NCBI RefSeq assembly: GCF_026212465.1
Contig: NC_080056.1
Coordinates: 12,707,702 to 12,771,701, forward strand
DNA length: 64,000 bases
Direction: 5' to 3'
Source of the DNA: Amaranthus tricolor
Lineage: Eukaryota > Streptophyta > Magnoliopsida > Caryophyllales > Amaranthaceae
Part shown: one piece after another, positions 60,069 to 64,000 of the stretch
How the letters are laid out: each line of letters opens with the position of its first letter
Numbering within the stretch: the stretch's first letter is position 1
Notes under the pieces: generated by a model
The model's database searches: none
Told to the model about the DNA's origin: nothing
Seen by the model: the letters and a program-made list of their open reading frames with translations, nothing else
Position numbers and translations under genes: made by a program

Positions 60069-60629
60069 TTGGGGTGTGCAAAAAAACTCGATCCGAAATA
60101 TCAGATTCGGATTATTCGATATCCGATTTTCAAAATCGAATAATCCGAATCCAGGTCACATATTTTTAGAAAACGAATATCCGGTATTCGGTTTATTTTT
60201 TTATTTTTTAAGTTTTTTACGTTTTGCGTAAATAAAATAATTATGGTATTTACTAAGCTAACCTTGTGTTGAATCTTAATATAATTTTTCTCCACTGATT
60301 TTTTTTATGATTGTTCTTACTTAAACCAATATGTAATAATATTATTCTTTAATTTTCTTAATTTGTCTTTTATGACTAATTAAGCTAAATGTTTTTAAAG
60401 AGTTAGTATTTGAATTTTATATAAAAAAATATTATAAATAAAAATAGGGATAAAAAACGCATGGTTGAACGAAAAAAAGACAAAAAAAATAATAAAAAAT
60501 TCTAATAAAACCGGGTATCCGGATCCGACTCAATTTAAATCGGTTATCCGAAATCCGGATACCCGGTTTAATCCGGGTCGGAATCGGTCGGATCTGGATC
60601 GACCCAGTATTCGATTTTGAACACTCCTA
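60069..60629. mobile_element. Non-autonomous hAT element, 561 bp
   Basis: The left end TTGGGGTGTGCAAAAAAACT and the inverted right end TAGGAGTGTTCAAAATCG are similar. Flanks are CACGACCT (60061-60068) and CACGATCT (60630-60637), 7 of 8 the same. Subterminal words such as ATCCGGATACCCGG and TTATTCGATATCCG repeat in both orientations, giving strong hairpins. Confidence 0.82.
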
Positions 60630-60637
60630 CACGATCT

Positions 60638-61265
60638 AGTGCAACTCTAAAGATACTTTGATAAGCTTTTATAGTCAAGTGTAATTTGACAAGTTATGAA
60701 ATCTACATCTAGACTCGGTCTAATGTTTGAATTTATCTAAGACGGAATCATAATTCTTGGCTATGTGAGCGGTAGTTTAAGTTGGCTTTTATTTGTACAA
60801 TAGCCTAGATTATGATTCCATTAAGAGATTTAAATGAAATTAAGTCTAATCAAACACCAGTGAGAGAACCCAATGTAATGCTCATTTAACACCAAGTCTT
60901 ATGATTCAATATGGTTAAATCTGTCATTTGATGTTTAGAAGCAACAAAAGATAAAATGATTCCAAAGTGTTACTCAAGTACCCGTGGTGGATTATATATG
61001 GCAGTCGTTTATTGAAAGTGCTCCTGATCTAGAGGCAAAGAGTTCTAGATATTTGGTGACTTGTCATGAGGGCACCATTTTATCGTACGAGAGAACCTAA
61101 TAAACAAATTTGAAGTGTGATCGCCTTAAGAAGTCAAGATGAATTTATAGTCTTGGTTGAACTTGTGAATAAATATGGACACTAGCCTTAAAGTGTCAAG
61201 TGATGTTAAGTGTGTAATGTTTTCTTTTGCGTACTTCATTTCGGATGGTTAAGTATATTTATTTT
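60638..61265. other. Spacer, nothing recognised
   Basis: No coding exon or element ends supported. Confidence 0.45.
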
Positions 61266-61504
61266 TGTAACACCCCGGTCCATTGCACCGTTGGTAATTA
61301 CTCATGGAGACTGTAGACTGGCCCCACAAACCAACACTAGTCTTTCCAGCGTACTTTGGCCTCACTCATGTGCATCCAGGAAAACTTTCCAAGAGGTCAC
61401 CCATCCTAAGATTGCTCCCCACCAAACACGCTTAACTGTGAAGTTCTTAGCAAAGATATAAGTAGTCTATCGATCCCTTTTCAAACTAAATCTGGGGTAC
61501 TACA
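61266..61504 (-). mobile_element. Cassandra solo LTR with 5S rRNA-derived promoter
   Basis: The unit runs TGTAACACCCCGG to GGGTACTACA on +; flanks ATTTT and GTTTT agree at 4 of 5. On the minus strand, 61449-61381 matches the 3' half of plant 5S rRNA: AGTTAAGCGTG (A-box region) and GGATGGGTGACCTC (C-box region). A 5S-like block inside a short LTR is the defining mark of the Cassandra TRIM family, where it serves as a Pol III promoter. No primer site or second LTR is near, so it is read as a solo LTR. Confidence 0.85.
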
Positions 61505-61637
61505 GTTTTATTCAACCTATATGGACATAAAAGAATATTATCACTTGTAAAGTATGTTGTATTTGGTGTCAATTTTATCCTTATCACATTAGCATTGATG
61601 CACGAGATGGGACTTATTTAGGATGATGCACAAGTAG

Positions 61638-62589
61638 TAGACCTGGGAAAATTTGATCCGACCTGAAAATGAACCCGGGACCCGACCCGACAAAACCCGA
61701 ACCCGACCGACCCGAAAGCGACTTAATCCGAAACATGATCGACCCGTTAATTACCCGACCGAAAACCGACCCGTTTTGACCGATTTAATATCAATTTTTA
61801 GAGTAATTTCAATGTTAGAATTCATTTCAAATAAAATTTTAGTTTTCAAAGTATCTCAACATATTGATTATATCACTTGAACCCTAAAACTCATCAATAG
61901 ATCTCAAAAAACACGTATTTAACGTCTTTTTAGCCATCGTAATTATTTTTTTTAAAAAACAGGACGTTATAATCATCTTAATTGAATACATGTATCTTGT
62001 TAAATCAGTCAAATGAGTTTTTAATTCTTCTACATTTCAGTAAGCAAATCAATGTAATTTATACGAACGTTTCGCACGTTTGAATGGGCTTTTCAAAAAA
62101 CGAATGTCGCTACCCTAAATTATAAAATGCGTATCTTATAAGACGAAATAAGTACTTAGTTAGTTGTATATCTTTCCAACATGAAAATTGTGAAGATAAT
62201 TTTAACGTCATTTTTATCTAACGTTACAATTATAATAAACAAAATAACTTTTATAAAGCGCGTATCTTACAAGTCTTTCAAAATAAGTATTAATTCCCCT
62301 ATTTTTCTTGCACTTAAATGAACCTGACATACCAACTATTTTTTGAAAATCGTACATGTAATTTTTCTAATGATTTTTTTTAGACATTTTAATGATTTTT
62401 TTTATGTTGAATTAGTCGATTAGATATTCTGATGTTTTATGGTAACCCGTTGGGTCAATCCGAACCTACCGAAACCCAGAGTGATCTGATCTGAAACTGA
62501 CATGATTCGAAAATGACCCGACCCGAAAATGACCCGACCGAAATTGATCCGACCCAAAACTCGACCGACCGACCGTTTTCCCAGGTCTA
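61638..62589. mobile_element. Non-autonomous hAT element, 952 bp, sister of 41490-43800
   Basis: Ends are TAGACCTGGGAAAATTTG and the inverse TTTTCCCAGGTCTA. Flanks are perfect 8-bp copies of ACAAGTAG (61630-61637 and 62590-62597). The interior follows the element at 41490-43800 in opposite orientation, for instance AACGTTTCGCACGTTTGAA and GGACGTTATAATCATCTTAA, without the inner insertion. Long CCCGACC/GGGTCGG arrays occupy both ends. Confidence 0.93.
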
Positions 62590-62597
62590 ACAAGTAG

Positions 62598-63181
62598 TGT
62601 TATACCGGAGGATAAACATGAAGTGAGAAATCAAAGAACAAATCTGTTTGTTCATGTTATGTAAAGGAATACTTCCAAATTGTTTAAGAGATAAACGTAC
62701 AATCCAACCAAAACAAATTTTCCAAATTGTTATACTAAATGAAAATTATAAAAGATTACTATCGAATAACACAAAACTACAGAATACTTCAATGTTACAT
62801 GCAAATCAATAAATTACCTATTAATCTGTTCTCAGCCAGAGTTTCACCTTTAACTTCAGTTCAAGTAGTGAATACCCAATCCCATATATTTCAATGTTGA
62901 GAAAAATTTGTTTCCTTTTTAAAATGTCGTCCAATCTTTTTTCAAATCAAGACAATTACAATCAAGTCATTTGAAACCCAGAAAACAAAAGAGGACAGAC
63001 TGATAGACCCTTCTCCTCGATAAAATCTATTTTTAAGAATTACAAATTTAAAACAGTTTAAACAATCCAAAATTTTAAAAATATTACGGTTCTAAAAGTA
63101 TCAATCATTGAGCTTTGCAAGTTAGAACTTTTCTTGCTCAAATTTACATAATAAAAATGTCAGTCTTGGGCCCAAACCCTG
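62598..63181 (-). other. Probable 3' UTR of the PTB gene plus spacer
   Basis: Follows the PTB stop codon on the minus strand. No separate gene was seen. The poly-A site cannot be fixed. Confidence 0.4.
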
Positions 63182-63868
63182 TCATTGGCGGTATGGAGGC
63201 ATCGCAGGTGGCTGAGGCAACCCATTTGGATTCTGCATATACATTGATCCAGGCCCAGGACGCATTTCTTGCGGCATAGAACCTGGTGGCATGGTGCCAG
63301 GAGGACCAGGAGGTGCCACACCAGGCGTCATGTATGGGTAGTTTTGCATTGGCGTCTGCATGTGCAGATGTTGAGGTGGTGGTGGTTGTGGTGTTGCTGC
63401 CCAGCCTCCAGATGATGGTGGTCCTGGATATTGTGCGCCAATATAAGGAGGGCCATTAGCAGCTCCAGGCATTTGAGCTGGTGGCCCAGGAACTGCAGGT
63501 TGGATAACAGCATGTAAAGGAACTGTGTAATCTCTGCTTCTGTCATTGTTCACCTGGAATTTGGACATCAAAGTCAACAATATTTACATATTAAGAGAAG
63601 TTTAGCATAAACAGAATGTGTATCGAAAATGTCAGTAATTCACCCAACCAAGAATCAAAGAGGTAAACATTTCAATTTTGGTGTTTCATGGTGTCATTTA
63701 TCTACCAAGAAAACAGTGCACATGTAGCAATAAAAAAAAAAAGTTATGAAATTACCTTAATGCTTAAATCAGTATGGCGGGAATAAGATAGGTGGAGTTT
63801 GCAAAACCCTCCATCATATATGCAATGGCCTTCAAGGGATTCTTTTGCAACAACTGCTGTCTGAACAT
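63182..63868 (-). CDS. PTB: Polypyrimidine-tract-binding protein homologue, 3' end (partial)
   Basis: PTB proteins are RRM-type RNA-binding regulators of alternative splicing and mRNA handling. Two exons are in the window: 63868-63756 and 63553-63182, in phase, with GT-AG signals. The first encodes the end of the last RRM: AKESLEGHCIYDGGFCKLHL, then YSRHTDLSIK. The second begins VNNDRSRDYTVP and continues as a low-complexity Pro/Gly/Gln/Met tail (PPPPQHLHMQTP, GPPGTMPPGSMP) to a TGA at 63182-63184. The HTDLSIKVNNDRSRDYT junction is typical of plant PTB1/PTB2 rather than PTB3. The other RRMs lie beyond the right edge. The coding looks intact. Confidence 0.9.
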
Positions 63869-64000
63869 CTGCAGGAGCAAGACATAAAGAAACCTCAATC
63901 AGTCAATCTTCAATTCATCCACAATGAAAATCCTTCTGTGTAGCCTAAGGTTAACAGGATTAACACCAAGTATACAATCAACTAGAAAGGACTGCAGCTG
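63869..64000 (-). other. Intron of the PTB gene at the window edge
   Basis: On the minus strand a TTGCTCCTGCAG acceptor ends at 63869. No upstream exon is visible before the window ends. Confidence 0.6.

Noticed and set aside
61381..61449. 5S rRNA gene
   Set aside because: Only the 3' half is similar, inside a TG...CA LTR unit; it is the Cassandra promoter region and not a complete 5S gene.

Overview
The window is nuclear DNA of a flowering plant, very probably a eudicot. It is AT-rich, its genes carry many short phase-0 exons with GT-AG introns, and plant-specific repeats fill most of the space (SIRE-like and other Ty1/copia elements, Ty3/gypsy chromovirus, Cassandra, hAT, MULE, Stowaway, Tourist, RTE LINE). 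Some repeat ends (a terminus with GAGACCGTCTCA, and palindromic GTTACTAACAGC modules) recall Caryophyllales such as Amaranthaceae, but that is a weak guess from memory. No CRISPR array, bacterial-type operon or convincing tRNA gene was seen.

Two genes look intact. A trehalose-6-phosphate phosphatase lies on + at 17358-19835 (nine coding exons, 347 codons). It probably has a noncoding first exon near 7.8 kb and a 9.3-kb leader intron. The 3' end of a polypyrimidine-tract-binding protein gene lies on - at 63182-63868 and continues past the right edge. Three further cellular sequences are broken: a dispersed NOT2/VIP2 (CCR4-NOT subunit) pseudogene on - at 26672-38884, an FTSH11-like 5' exon fragment on - near 55.4-55.95 kb, and an LRR receptor-like fragment on + near 51.7-52.2 kb.

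Layout: 0-2.3 kb is a SIRE-like solo LTR (5-bp duplication) inside a tandemly repeated AT-rich unit. 2357-6817 is a full-length hAT element with a dead BED-finger transposase. 7.7-20 kb is the TPP locus, with Tourist and Stowaway MITEs in its leader intron. 20.9-26.2 kb is accessory DNA: a SINE-like pair, a MuDR-N-terminus plus plant-mobile-domain relic, a fold-back element and a hAT C-terminal fragment. 26.7-38.9 kb is the NOT2 pseudogene, its introns swollen by an RTE LINE, MITEs and hAT elements and its 5' side bounded by a truncated gypsy element (38.9-40.3 kb). 40.9-48.3 kb holds copia relics, one with its LTR split by a hAT element that itself carries a further insertion. 48.7-62.6 kb holds more hAT elements, a three-level nested insertion, a copia element with both LTRs, and a Cassandra solo LTR. 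The PTB gene closes the window.

The clearest overall signal is the density of small hAT-type elements. Five pairs of ends have perfect 8-bp duplications (2357, 41490, 48903, 54086, 61638) and three more have 7 of 8 matching bases (32535, 50194, 60069). One non-autonomous copy (48903-50056) shares its ends with the transposase-bearing copy at 2357-6817. I did not find a clearly new biological system. The best candidates for a second look are the MuDR-PMD chimera, the palindromic fold-back element, the nested structures and the dispersed NOT2 pseudogene.
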